The notes beneath the pieces are model-generated. The model was given only the letters and a program-made list of their open reading frames with translations, was not told where the DNA came from and made no database searches. Below are positions 16,212-24,539 of a stretch of 64,000 bases of DNA, piece after piece. Position 1 is the first letter of the stretch; every line of letters starts with the position of its first letter. Position numbers and translations under genes: made by a program. This DNA is from Murinocardiopsis flavida (lineage in GTDB: Bacteria > Actinomycetota > Actinomycetes > Streptosporangiales > Streptosporangiaceae): assembly GCF_003014485.1 (NCBI RefSeq), contig NZ_PYGA01000022.1, positions 1 through 64,000 of the forward strand, in the 5' to 3' direction.

Positions 16212-17743
16212 GGCGTCCCCCCGTCTCCGGTCCCGGCCGTGGCGCCGGGGTCCGGGTAGGCCCGGTCGAGCAGGTACTTGCCGGGGTTCATGATGTTGTT
16301 CGGGTCGAGGGTGCGCTTGAGGTCGAGCATCAGGTCGAAGCCGCGCCCCAGCTCCTCGGGCACCAGGTCCACCTCGCCCTCGCGGCAGGACCCGTGGCAG
16401 GCGCTGATGGAGCCGCCGTGCCGCAGGGCCGCCGCGGCGATCGCCCGCTTCGCCTCGACCCACATCGCCCAGGCGCGGTCGCCGAGCTGCTGCTCCCAGA
16501 TTCCGACGTCGATCTCGGTGAGGTAGTCGGCGCCGGTGGACCCGCTGGTGTAGCAGAACATCCCCCAGTCGTCGAAGACGTCGGTCTTCGCGCGCAGTTC
16601 GCCGATGATGGCGTGCCACTCGCGCGCCACCGCGGGCAGATCCGTGTAGTTGACGGCGGCGTCCTCGCAGTGCCAGCTCATCGGGACGACCTGGCCCGAC
16701 CGGGTCCGCCCGTGCAGCGGTGTGGCGTAGCGGTCGTGGCGGGCCGCCCAGTCGCCCGCGGAGATCTCGTCGCCCAGGTAGCGGGCGCCGTGCTCGCGGG
16801 CGATGCGCAGCAGCCGGCGGCCGCCGGCGCGCACCTCGTCGTCGTAGCCGTAGAGGACCGTGCAGGCGAGGGCGCGGACATCGGCGGGCTGCGGGATGTA
16901 CGCCTCGTCGTCGCGGCGCAGGTAGGCGACCTTCCACTCGTCGAACAGCACCGCGCCGGAGAACGTCGCGACCCCGGCGCGCGCCAGCGCGCCGACGCAG
17001 GCGTAGGCGCTGTCGTAGTCGGCGAAGGCGAAGAACGGGGAGAACTCCGCCTCGGGCTTGGGATACAGCTTGAGGGTGGCCCGGGTCGCGATGCCGAGGG
17101 TGCCCTGGTGCCCCATGAACAGGTGCTTGAGCTGGTAGCCGCTGGAGCTCTTGGTGAGCTTGCCGCCCGCGCCGTCGCCGACGTGCATGACCTCCCCGGT
17201 GGGCAGCACGTGGTCGAAGCTGAGCACGAGGTCGCGGGTGTGGCCGTAGCGCGCGCCGATCAGCGACCAGCCGCTGGTGCCGATCCGCCCGCCGACCAGG
17301 GAGCACGGGTAGGACGCCGGGTCGTCGGGGTAGATAAGTCCGTACTGGGCGAGCTGCTCGTTGAGCTTGAGCATGTTGATGCCGACGCCCACGGTGCAGG
17401 TGCGGTTCTCCAGGTCGATCTCGTGGACGGCGTTCATCCGCTTGACGTCGACGACGATGCCGCCGCGCAGCGGGACCGCGCCGTCGGTGAGGCCGGTGCC
17501 GCCGTCGCGCGGGACGACGGGGATCCTGAACCGGTTGGCGACCTTGACGACCGCGGCGACCTCTTCGGTGGTCTCCGGGAGGACGGCGAGGTCGGGCAGC
17601 CGTTCGGCCCAGCGGTGGACGGGGAACGGGGCGGGGACCCTGGCCCTGTTGTAGCGGTCGGTGCGGCCGGTCAGGACCTGGTCCGGGCGCAGGACGCCGT
17701 GCAGGGCCTCGATGACCGGGTCGAGTACCTCGGTGGCTGTCAC
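16208..17743 (-). CDS. FAD-binding oxidase (GlcD/D-lactate dehydrogenase-like, PCMH type)
   Basis: A 511-aa FAD-linked oxidoreductase. The PCMH flavin domain is visible as LAVLPETTEEVAAVVKVANR, IPVVPRDGGTGLTDGAVP and GIVVDVKRMNAVHEID, then HQGTLGIATRATLKLYPKP. The C-terminal cap ends LDPNNIMNPGKYLLD, the usual signature of glycolate, D-lactate and related 2-hydroxyacid dehydrogenases. GTG at 17743 overlaps the Fe-S protein stop (GTGA). With the adjacent Fe-S protein it resembles GlcDF-type pairs that pass electrons to the quinone pool. In this operon the natural substrate may be an amine-derived hydroxyacid rather than glycolate (inference). Confidence 0.88.
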   Translation of the reverse strand: MTATEVLDPVIEALHGVLRPDQVLTGRTDRYNRARVPAPFPVHRWAERLPDLAVLPETTEEVAAVVKVANRFRIPVVPRDGGTGLTDGAVPLRGGIVVDVKRMNAVHEIDLENRTCTVGVGINMLKLNEQLAQYGLIYPDDPASYPCSLVGGRIGTSGWSLIGARYGHTRDLVLSFDHVLPTGEVMHVGDGAGGKLTKSSSGYQLKHLFMGHQGTLGIATRATLKLYPKPEAEFSPFFAFADYDSAYACVGALARAGVATFSGAVLFDEWKVAYLRRDDEAYIPQPADVRALACTVLYGYDDEVRAGGRRLLRIAREHGARYLGDEISAGDWAARHDRYATPLHGRTRSGQVVPMSWHCEDAAVNYTDLPAVAREWHAIIGELRAKTDVFDDWGMFCYTSGSTGADYLTEIDVGIWEQQLGDRAWAMWVEAKRAIAAAALRHGGSISACHGSCREGEVDLVPEELGRGFDLMLDLKRTLDPNNIMNPGKYLLDRAYPDPGATAGTGDGGTP

Positions 17744-19137
17744 CGGTCCGCACCTCCCGTCCCCGCGCAGCCGCAGGATCCGCCGCCGCAGCCGCCCGTC
17801 CGGTCGCCCGCTGCGCCGCGGCTGCCGCCGACGGTGATGCCGAGGGACTCCGCGAGCAGCTCGTGGATGTCGACGACGTCGATGGCGCGCGCCTCGCCCG
17901 CCTCGCTGAGCGGCCGCTCGGACCAGGGGCAGGCGCTGACCAGCGTGTCGACCTCCAGTGCGGCGGCCTGGTCGAGCCGCCGCGCGCTGATCGCGGCGGT
18001 GAGCTCCGGTTTCTCCACGGGGAGGCCGCCCCCGCCGCCGGAGCAGTAGGACCACTGGGTGACCCGGTCGACGTCGTTGAACACGAGGCCGGGGATGGCG
18101 CGCAGGATCTCGCGGGGCTCGGCCCACACCCCCTTGCGCTTGTTGAGCCGGCACGGGTCGTGGTAGGTGATCGTGCGCTCGACGGGGACGCTGGGGGTGA
18201 GCCGCCCGTCCCGGATGAGCTCCGCGAGCAGCTCCACGACCAGCACCACCTCGATGTCGAAGTCGGCGCCGAAGTACGCCGGGTAGTCCTCGGTGAAGGT
18301 GATGTAGTCGTGCGGGTCGAGCACGAGCACGCGCTTGACGCCGCCGGCCCGCCAGTCGTCGAGGTTGTGCCGGGCGAAGCGCTCGGCCTGCGCGCGGTAG
18401 CCCATCTCGGCGGCCGGGCCGCCGCAGCACCATTGCTCGCCCATGAGCCCGAACTCCACCCCGGCGGCGGTGAGGAGCTGGGCGACGGCGCGGGGCACCG
18501 CCGTGCGGTAGAACGCGGCCTCGCAGTCGACGAACAGGATGGTCTCGCCGCCGACGGGCAGGTCGAGCCCGTCGGCCCAGTCGCGCACGTGCTCCTGGCT
18601 GACGGGGGTGTCGCCGAGGACCGGTTCGTGGGTGCGCTCGTCGGTGCGCAGGTTCCACCGCTGCCAGCCGGGCTGGTGGACGCCGCTGTCGACGGCGAGC
18701 GCCCGCACGGCCTTGACGACGTCCACCGTGCGGGTGCGGAAGCGGTAGAAGTCGCCGGTGAACAGGGTGTTGGGGCAGCGGAGCTCGCAGGCGCCGCACT
18801 GGGTGCAGTTGACGTAGTCGGCGGCGATGTCGGCGACGTCGAGTTCGCCCTTCTCCATGGCGACGACGTTGGCGTGGAACGCGGTGGGGGTCCACGACTC
18901 GTTCCGGGTGACCTGCATGACGGGGCAGACCTCGCGGCAGAACTTGTGCCCGGAGGAGTAGCAGTTGTAGGACGCGTTGCGCCACTCCTCGACGAAGGCG
19001 CGGGTGCGCTCGTCGCGCACGGGGATCCGCGGGGGAGCGACGACGAGTTCTTCGGGCGGGTCGATCGGGGCCTCGCCCGTTCCCGGGGTGGTGGGCCGGT
19101 GCGGCGCGCCGTGGCCGCCGGGGCGTGTCTCGGTCAT
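17740..19137 (-). CDS. (Fe-S)-binding oxidoreductase with CCG domains (GlpC/HdrD-like)
   Basis: A 465-aa Fe-S electron-transfer protein. Cys111, 114, 117 and 121 form a classical CxxCxxCxxxCP [4Fe-4S] site (NCTQCGACELRCP). An earlier group, Cys59, Cys67 and Cys71-Pro, is spaced unusually (x7 and x3), so a second cluster would be atypical. Two cysteine-rich CCG-like repeats follow: EQWCCGGPA, and a variant YCSGGGGG in which the second Cys is Ser. The tail is Gly/Cys-rich (GGCGGGSCGCAG). It is the first gene of the operon and starts at ATG 19137. It likely relays electrons from the FAD oxidase to quinone or another acceptor. Confidence 0.85.
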   Translation of the reverse strand: MTETRPGGHGAPHRPTTPGTGEAPIDPPEELVVAPPRIPVRDERTRAFVEEWRNASYNCYSSGHKFCREVCPVMQVTRNESWTPTAFHANVVAMEKGELDVADIAADYVNCTQCGACELRCPNTLFTGDFYRFRTRTVDVVKAVRALAVDSGVHQPGWQRWNLRTDERTHEPVLGDTPVSQEHVRDWADGLDLPVGGETILFVDCEAAFYRTAVPRAVAQLLTAAGVEFGLMGEQWCCGGPAAEMGYRAQAERFARHNLDDWRAGGVKRVLVLDPHDYITFTEDYPAYFGADFDIEVVLVVELLAELIRDGRLTPSVPVERTITYHDPCRLNKRKGVWAEPREILRAIPGLVFNDVDRVTQWSYCSGGGGGLPVEKPELTAAISARRLDQAAALEVDTLVSACPWSERPLSEAGEARAIDVVDIHELLAESLGITVGGSRGAAGDRTGGCGGGSCGCAGTGGADR

Positions 19138-19230
19138 AGGCGGTTCTCCTTGGCCGGCGTGTGCGGGGAGTGCGGGCGGAGAGGTGCGACGGAGAGCGGG
19201 GTGCGACGGAGAGCGGGAGCGGAAGGACGT

Positions 19231-19263
19231 GTAATAAAAAACATATGGGTTTATATTTCAAAG
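19231..19263. promoter_or_regulatory. AT-rich divergent promoter/operator island
   Basis: A short AT-rich run (TAATAAAAAACATATGGGTT at about 19232-19251, then TATATTTCA) stands out in GC-rich DNA between the Fe-S protein gene (-) and the FadR-type regulator (+). Read on the minus strand it offers TATAAA- and TATTAC-like -10 candidates. It is the likely promoter and regulator-binding site of the operon. Confidence 0.45.
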
Positions 19264-19372
19264 GGCAATACCCGGGGCCACGCCTCCCGCGCACCCCCGG
19301 GCACGCCAGACTGGACCGTGTCGGCGGCAGGGTCGCCCGCCGACCGGGGCACGGCCCGCGACCCGATCCGTC

Positions 19373-20155
19373 ATGAAAGCTGGTGTGGTGAGTCGACTCT
19401 CCGGAGCCGCCAGGCGCGTGGTCTTCGCGCCCCTCGACGACGGCGCGGGCCGCGGCGAGGCCGTCGCGCGCCGGCTCGCCAAGGCGATCTCCCTCGGCCT
19501 CATCTCCGACGGCGAGCAACTGCCCTCGGAGTCGGAGTTGGCGACCGCGCTGAACGTCTCCACGGTGACCCTGCGCGAGGCGCTGTCCAGCCTGCGCAGC
19601 CAAGGGCTCGTCGAGACCAGGCGCGGGCGCGGCGGCGGCAGCTTCGTGCGGGCCTCGCCCACGGCGCTCGCCGACCGCGCGCTCGCCCGGATCCTCGAAT
19701 CGGCGACAACGGACCTGCGCGAACTCGGCGACGTCCACGCCGCGGTCTCCGGCGCCGCGGCGCGCCTCGCCGCCGAGCGGGCCGCACCCGACAACGTGGC
19801 CCGGCTGCGCGAAGTCGTCGACCGGTTCAACGCCGCCGACAGCGTCGAGGCGCGCCGCCGCCTCGACGGCCGCTACTACATCGAGGTCGCCGCCGCGGCC
19901 CAGTCCGTCCGGCTGACCACGCAGGAGTTCGACATCCAGGCCGAGGTCGGCGCGATGGCGTGGATCCCCGCGCGGACCGCGCTCGCCCCCGCTGCCGTCG
20001 CCGCCGCGCACCACGCCGCGGTGGCGGCGATCGCGCGCCGCGACGCCGAGCAGGCCCGCGCGCTGACGGAGCGGCACGTCGAAGCCCTGACCCAGCGGCT
20101 CATCGAGATCCACGTCGACCTCGCCCGCACCGCGGGCGGCACCCGCGTTCCCTGA
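19373..20155 (+). CDS. FadR-type GntR-family transcriptional regulator
   Basis: A 260-aa regulator with an N-terminal winged helix (GLISDGEQLPSESELATALN, then VSTVTLREALSSLRSQGLVE and the wing RRGRGGGSFV) and a C-terminal helical FCD-like effector domain (DLRELGDVHAAVSGAAARLA to the C-terminal ERHVEALTQRLIEIHVDLA). It is divergent from the six-gene oxidase, permease and dehydrogenase operon and is followed 178 nt later by a Cache-domain protein on the same strand. The natural reading is a repressor of the divergent operon, with its signal perhaps supplied or modulated by the Cache protein. The start is ATG 19373; a later GTG is possible because no strong Shine-Dalgarno is seen. Confidence 0.85.
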   Translation: MKAGVVSRLSGAARRVVFAPLDDGAGRGEAVARRLAKAISLGLISDGEQLPSESELATALNVSTVTLREALSSLRSQGLVETRRGRGGGSFVRASPTALADRALARILESATTDLRELGDVHAAVSGAAARLAAERAAPDNVARLREVVDRFNAADSVEARRRLDGRYYIEVAAAAQSVRLTTQEFDIQAEVGAMAWIPARTALAPAAVAAAHHAAVAAIARRDAEQARALTERHVEALTQRLIEIHVDLARTAGGTRVP

Positions 20156-20174
20156 CGGTGCGCGTCGCCCGGCG

Positions 20175-20200
20175 GGCGCGGAAACGCGGCGTTCCGCGCC
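20175..20200 (+). terminator. Stem-loop after the FadR-type regulator
   Basis: GGCGCGGAA (20175-20183) pairs perfectly with TTCCGCGCC (20192-20200) around an 8-nt loop, 19 nt after the regulator stop. There is no U-run. It is probably a terminator or attenuator between the regulator and the Cache gene. Confidence 0.5.
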
Positions 20201-20333
20201 GTATCGCCGGGACAAGCCGGGACAAGGTGCCGCCGACGGGGTGGATTTTCCCTCCCCGGCGGGTTAAGAAAAGGGGGACGGCGGCAGCGCCGCCGCGACA
20301 TCCGCCGGCGATCCCCGAGAGGGCGGAACAGCG

Positions 20334-21086
20334 ATGACCCTTCCGAGCACCCAGCGCCCCGTCGACCTCGCCGCCTGGATCGCCGGGGCGGCCGAGGACG
20401 TCTTCGCGTCACTGGAGTCCCTGCGCGGCACGATGGTCGCCTGCCACCGCGCGGCCGTGGCCCGTGGCGAACCCCTCACCTGCCGCGATATCGCCGAGGT
20501 CCGGCCCATCGTGCTCGACTGGCTGGGCGGCGACCGCGACCTCGTCGTCGGCGCGGGCATGATCGTCGCGCCCGGCCTGCTCGCCGACCAGCCGCGCCGG
20601 CTGGAGTGGTGGCATTCGGCGCCGGGCTGCGACCCCGTGTTCCTCGACGTCGACCTCGACCCCGAGAGCCTGGAGTTCTACGACTACGCCCGCGCCGAGT
20701 GGTTCCGCCTGCCGCGCGAGACCGGCGCGCGGCACGTCGCGGGGCCCTACGTCGACTTCGGCGGGACCGACCGCTACATGCTCACGCTCACCCTGCCCGT
20801 GCGCTCGGACGGGGTGTTCCTCGGCGTGGTCGGCGCCGACGTCCCCGCGGGCCTCCTGGAGGCGCGGCTGCTGCCCGCATTGGCCGCGCTCGGCGCCGAC
20901 GCGGCCCTTGTGAATACCGGGCGGCGCGTGATCGTCTCGACCTCGGCCGGCGCCCCCAGCGGGTCGCTGCTCACCGGGGCTGCGGAACCCGGCGCCGTCC
21001 ACCCGGTGCCGGGCCTGCCCTGGCTGCTGCTGTGCCCACTGGAGTCGGCGCGCAGCTCAGCGGTCAGGTCCGCCGCGCCAGTGTGA
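20334..21086 (+). CDS. Cytosolic single-Cache-domain protein, putative small-molecule sensor
   Basis: A 250-aa protein with no signal peptide and no membrane helix, yet with a recognisable Cache/PDC sensor core. WWHSAPGCDPVFLDVDLDPE and FYDYARAEWFRLP lead into VAGPYVDFGGTDRYMLTLTL and GVFLGVVGADVPAGLLEARL. Cache domains usually sit outside the cell on chemoreceptors and histidine kinases and bind amino acids, amines or carboxylates. Here the domain stands alone in the cytosol beside a FadR-type regulator and an amine/acid catabolic operon, so a ligand-binding accessory role is inferred. ATG 20334 follows GGCGGAACA. Its 3' end overlaps the convergent methyltransferase gene by 23 bp. Confidence 0.78.
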   Translation: MTLPSTQRPVDLAAWIAGAAEDVFASLESLRGTMVACHRAAVARGEPLTCRDIAEVRPIVLDWLGGDRDLVVGAGMIVAPGLLADQPRRLEWWHSAPGCDPVFLDVDLDPESLEFYDYARAEWFRLPRETGARHVAGPYVDFGGTDRYMLTLTLPVRSDGVFLGVVGADVPAGLLEARLLPALAALGADAALVNTGRRVIVSTSAGAPSGSLLTGAAEPGAVHPVPGLPWLLLCPLESARSSAVRSAAPV

Positions 21087-21723
21087 GGCCGTCGCCGACC
21101 GGGAGCATGACCACGGTGGTGCGCTCGTCGTCGCGCGCGTGCGCGTTGAAGTCGCGGATCCCCTGGACCTGCGGCGAGGTCTCGGCGGGGTCGATGACCC
21201 GCCCGTGCGAGAACGTGTTGTCGATCAGCAGCGCCCCGCCGGGGCGGATGCGCGGCACCAGGGCGTCCCAGTAGGCGACGTAGCCGTCCTTGTCGGCGTC
21301 GATGAACGCGAGGTCGAACATCCGGTCGTCGGGGAGCGCGGCGAGGGTCTGCACGGCCGGGCCGAGCGCGAGCGTGATGGTGTCGGACAGGCCCGCGCGC
21401 TCCCAGTAGCGGCGCGCCACCGAGGTCCACTCCTCGCTGATGTCGCAGGCGAGCAGGGTGCCGCCGGGCGCGAGGCCGCGCGCGGTGCAGATGCTGGAGT
21501 AGCCGGTGAACGTGCCGATCTCGACCGCCTCGCGCGCGCCGATGAGCCGGGCCAGCATCGTCATGAAGGCACCCTGGTCGGGGCCGATCTGCATGCCGGC
21601 GCGATCGGGGAAGAGGCGCTGGGTCTCCTCGGCGAGCTCGGTGAGCAGGGAGTCGGCGGGCGCGCTGTGCGCGACGGCGTAGGCGTGCAATTCCGGGCTG
21701 AGGCCCTCACTGGTGCGTGTCAC
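21064..21723 (-). CDS. SAM-dependent O-methyltransferase (class I, caffeoyl-CoA OMT-like)
   Basis: A 219-aa class I methyltransferase of the cation-dependent Methyltransf_3 type. SAM-binding motif I is AVEIGTFTGYSSICTARGL, followed by GTLLACDISEEW. The acidic metal-binding block is FDLAFIDADKDGYVAYWDAL, and RPGGALLIDNTFSHG completes the core. The length fits stand-alone bacterial enzymes of this family. It probably methylates a catechol-like or other small hydroxylated substrate, and nothing nearby identifies which. It converges on the Cache gene with a 23-bp overlap. Confidence 0.9.
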   Translation of the reverse strand: MTRTSEGLSPELHAYAVAHSAPADSLLTELAEETQRLFPDRAGMQIGPDQGAFMTMLARLIGAREAVEIGTFTGYSSICTARGLAPGGTLLACDISEEWTSVARRYWERAGLSDTITLALGPAVQTLAALPDDRMFDLAFIDADKDGYVAYWDALVPRIRPGGALLIDNTFSHGRVIDPAETSPQVQGIRDFNAHARDDERTTVVMLPVGDGLTLARRT

Positions 21724-21744
21724 CCGCCCAGCGTAGTGAGGCGG

Positions 21745-22458
21745 TCAGTACTTGGGCAGCATTTCCTGCCAGGGGAACAGGTAGACGCTGAGCAGGACGA
21801 TGGCGATGCTTAGCAACGGGGTGACGACCTTGCGCTCGACGACGCCGTCGGCCTTGAAGGAGATGGGGCTGCCGATGCGGTACTTGCTGATGGGCCAGAT
21901 CAGCGGGCAGCCCATGTCGGTGATGCAGTCGCCGACGAAGTGCAGCAGGCAGCCGAACGCCACGGCGAGCCCCACCCAGGTGTAGTTCGTGCCGTTGGCG
22001 TAGAGCGCGATGCAGATGCCGGCGGTGCCCATGGCGTTGATGACCTCGGCGGCGACCTTGTTCTTGTCCATGCCGAAGCCCAGGCCGTTGAACGCGATGC
22101 CGACGAGCAGGAACACGAAGACCTGGACGGCGAGGTCGGACCAGAGGGCGAGCGCGGTGGTGAGTGCGCCCATGAGCACGGCGAACAGCAGCGAGTGGGT
22201 GCCCATGCGGTGGCCGCCGAACAGCCAGTTGAAGATCACCCCGATCGCCCGGGTGACGGCGCCGTAGGTCTGCGTGATCGTGGAGCTCTTGTGGTCCAGG
22301 TCGGGGACGAGCGCCGCCCCGGCGCAGACCAGCGAGCCCGCCACGATCTCCGCGGGGCCCAGATCGAATCGGACGCCGAGGACCTCGGTCCCCTGGACCA
22401 CCGGTACGATCGCCATCCAGCCGACCACGCCGCTCAAGGCGTGAGAGTGCCCCATCAT
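21745..22458 (-). CDS. YdjM/DUF457-type membrane-bound metal-dependent hydrolase
   Basis: A 237-aa membrane protein of the YdjM family. Conserved polar motifs lie among about five hydrophobic helices: MMGHSHALSG at the start, AALVPDLDHKSS, GGHRMGTHSLLF and LHFVGDCITDMGCPLIWP. These His/Asp positions are thought to bind metal in the family, although the reaction is not established. Two adjacent ATGs (22458, 22455) are possible starts; no Shine-Dalgarno is visible and a TATAAC hexamer lies about 20 nt upstream. The gene is 21 nt from the methyltransferase start on the same strand. Confidence 0.8.
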   Translation of the reverse strand: MMGHSHALSGVVGWMAIVPVVQGTEVLGVRFDLGPAEIVAGSLVCAGAALVPDLDHKSSTITQTYGAVTRAIGVIFNWLFGGHRMGTHSLLFAVLMGALTTALALWSDLAVQVFVFLLVGIAFNGLGFGMDKNKVAAEVINAMGTAGICIALYANGTNYTWVGLAVAFGCLLHFVGDCITDMGCPLIWPISKYRIGSPISFKADGVVERKVVTPLLSIAIVLLSVYLFPWQEMLPKY

Positions 22459-22608
22459 GTGCGAAACCGTAGCGGTTATAGGTATTTGCGGCCACTCGGG
22501 CGGTACGTGCATCGCACCTCACCGGCCCTGCCCGCCACCGTGGCACCGGCGCAAGCCATGCGCCGCGGCCACATCGTGAACGTTGTGTGACACGGGCGGT
22601 GTAGAGCG

Positions 22609-22638
22609 TTGACGCTTTTCCGGCCACGCTGGTAAACA
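22609..22638 (+). promoter_or_regulatory. Probable sigma-70-like promoter of the peptide ABC operon
   Basis: TTGACG (22609-22614) and TAAACA (22633-22638) are separated by 18 bp, about 60 nt before the substrate-binding protein start. This is one of the few recognisable -35/-10 pairs in the window. Confidence 0.5.
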
Positions 22639-22697
22639 ACCACCAATCCACCGGTGAGACGGTCGATCTCCCTCCACCAACTAAGGGGTTTGACAGC

Positions 22698-24530
22698 ATG
22701 GTCACAGAGCAGGCACCCCCCAGACGACGAACCCCTCGCTGGTTGATGGCCGTCGCCGCCGCGATCGCACTCGTCGGCTCCGCGCTGCCCGCGGCGCCCG
22801 CCGCCGCGCAGGCCGACTCCGGCCAGCAGACGCTCACCATGGCGGCCGACCAGCCGGTCGACTCCCTGAGCCCGTTCATCGCGCAGCGGCTGATCAGCAC
22901 CAACATCCACCGCTACATCTACGACTTCCTCACCAACTACGACCCCAAGACCAACAAGCCGATCCCGGCGCTGGCGGAGTCGTGGGAGACCTCCGACGAC
23001 GACCTCACGTGGACCTACAAGATCCGCGACGACGCGAAGTGGTCCGACGGCAAGCCGCTGACGTCCGAGGACATCGCGTGGACCTACACCACGATGATGG
23101 AGGACGAGGCCGCGGCGACCGCCAACGGCAACTTCGTCGCCAACTTCGACAAGGTCACCGCGCCCGACCCCACCACGCTGGAGATCAAGCTCAAGAAGCC
23201 GCAGGCGACCATGCTCGCCCTCGACATCCCCATCGTGCCCAAGCACGTCTGGGAGAACGTCGACGACTTCGGGAAGTTCAACAACGACGAAGAGTTCCCC
23301 ATCGTCGGCAGCGGTCCGTTCGAGCTCACCAAGAACGACGAGAACCAGGGCATCACCCTTGAGGCGAACAAGGACTACTGGCGCGGCGCGCCGAAGTTCG
23401 ACAAGGTCGTCTTCAAGTACTTCAGCGACCAGGACGCCATGGTCGAGGCGCTGAAGAGCGGCGAGGTGTCCCTCGTCGCCCAGCCGTCGCTCACGCCGGC
23501 GCAGGCCAACAGCCTCAAGGGCGCCGAGAACATCAAGGTCAACTCCGCCACCGGCAAGCGCTTCAACGGCTTCACCGTCAACCCGGGCGCCCAGACCCAG
23601 GACGGCGAGAAGATCGGCGACGGCAACCCGGCGCTGAAGGACAAGGTCCTGCGGCAGGCCATCATGAAGGCCATCGACAAGGAAGCCATCGTCGACAAGG
23701 TCTACGGCGGCTACGCCGAGGTCGGCGAGGGCTACATCCCCGCCCGCTACAAGGACTACTACTGGAAGCCCGAGGGCGCCGACCGCCTCGACTTCGACCC
23801 CGAGGCCGCGAACAAGATGCTCGACGACGCCGGGTACAAGATGGGCGACGGCGGCGTCCGCGAGACCCCCGACGGCGACCCCCTCAAGCTCCGCATGGCC
23901 GTGCACAACGACAAGCCCGACTACGTCGACACCGGCAAGTTCATGGAGGAGTGGCTCAAGGACATCGGGATCGAGATCGAGGGCCAGTACGTCGACTCCA
24001 ACCTCATCTCCGAGAAGCTCAACGGCGGCGAGTACGACCTCATCTTCACCGGCTGGAACGTGAACCCCGACCCCGACTACGTCCTCGGCCTGCACACCTG
24101 CGACGCCCGGCCCGAGGAGAAGGGCTCGATGCGCGGCGACGCGTTCTACTGCAACAAGGAGTACGACAAGCTCTACGACCAGCAGATCGAGGAGTACGAC
24201 CCGGAGAAGCGCGCCGCCATCGTCAAGGAGATGCAGCAGGTCCTGTACGAGGACGCCGTCGTCAACGTGCTCGACTACCCCGGCGCCCTCGAGGGCTACC
24301 GCACCGACCAGGTCGCCTCCTTCCAGGTGCAGCCCGACCCCGGCGGCAACATCTGGGGCCAGGACGGCTACTGGTCGTTCTACGAGGCGGAGCCCGCAGA
24401 GGCCGACTCCGGCGGCGGGATCTCCACGGGCATGCTCGTCGGGATCGGCGCTGCCGTCGTGGTCGTCCTCGGAGCGGGTGCGTTCCTGGTGCTGCGCCGC
24501 CGTTCCGCCACTGCGGACGACCGGGAGTAG
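22698..24530 (+). CDS. Family 5 peptide ABC transporter substrate-binding protein, C-terminally anchored
   Basis: A 610-aa extracellular peptide-binding protein (SBP_bac_5). A twin-basic N-terminus and signal peptide (about residues 12-38, ending APAAAQA) lack a lipobox Cys. The fold is clear: LTMAADQPVDSLSPFIAQRL, AESWETSDDDLTWTYKIRDD, WSDGKPLTSEDIAWTY and PIVGSGPFELTKN. The C-terminus adds a Gly-Ser linker, one transmembrane helix (about residues 578-598) and LRRRS, so the protein is membrane-tethered by its C-terminus rather than by lipid, an established alternative in actinobacteria. ATG 22698 has AAGGGG upstream. It is the first gene of a five-gene dpp/opp-type operon. Confidence 0.92.
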   Translation: MVTEQAPPRRRTPRWLMAVAAAIALVGSALPAAPAAAQADSGQQTLTMAADQPVDSLSPFIAQRLISTNIHRYIYDFLTNYDPKTNKPIPALAESWETSDDDLTWTYKIRDDAKWSDGKPLTSEDIAWTYTTMMEDEAAATANGNFVANFDKVTAPDPTTLEIKLKKPQATMLALDIPIVPKHVWENVDDFGKFNNDEEFPIVGSGPFELTKNDENQGITLEANKDYWRGAPKFDKVVFKYFSDQDAMVEALKSGEVSLVAQPSLTPAQANSLKGAENIKVNSATGKRFNGFTVNPGAQTQDGEKIGDGNPALKDKVLRQAIMKAIDKEAIVDKVYGGYAEVGEGYIPARYKDYYWKPEGADRLDFDPEAANKMLDDAGYKMGDGGVRETPDGDPLKLRMAVHNDKPDYVDTGKFMEEWLKDIGIEIEGQYVDSNLISEKLNGGEYDLIFTGWNVNPDPDYVLGLHTCDARPEEKGSMRGDAFYCNKEYDKLYDQQIEEYDPEKRAAIVKEMQQVLYEDAVVNVLDYPGALEGYRTDQVASFQVQPDPGGNIWGQDGYWSFYEAEPAEADSGGGISTGMLVGIGAAVVVVLGAGAFLVLRRRSATADDRE

Positions 24531-24539
24531 CGCGCCGGA

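Noticed and set aside
22441-22500. LexA box upstream of the YdjM-like gene
   Set aside because: YdjM is LexA-regulated in enterics, but no GAAC-N4-GTTC palindrome is present here.
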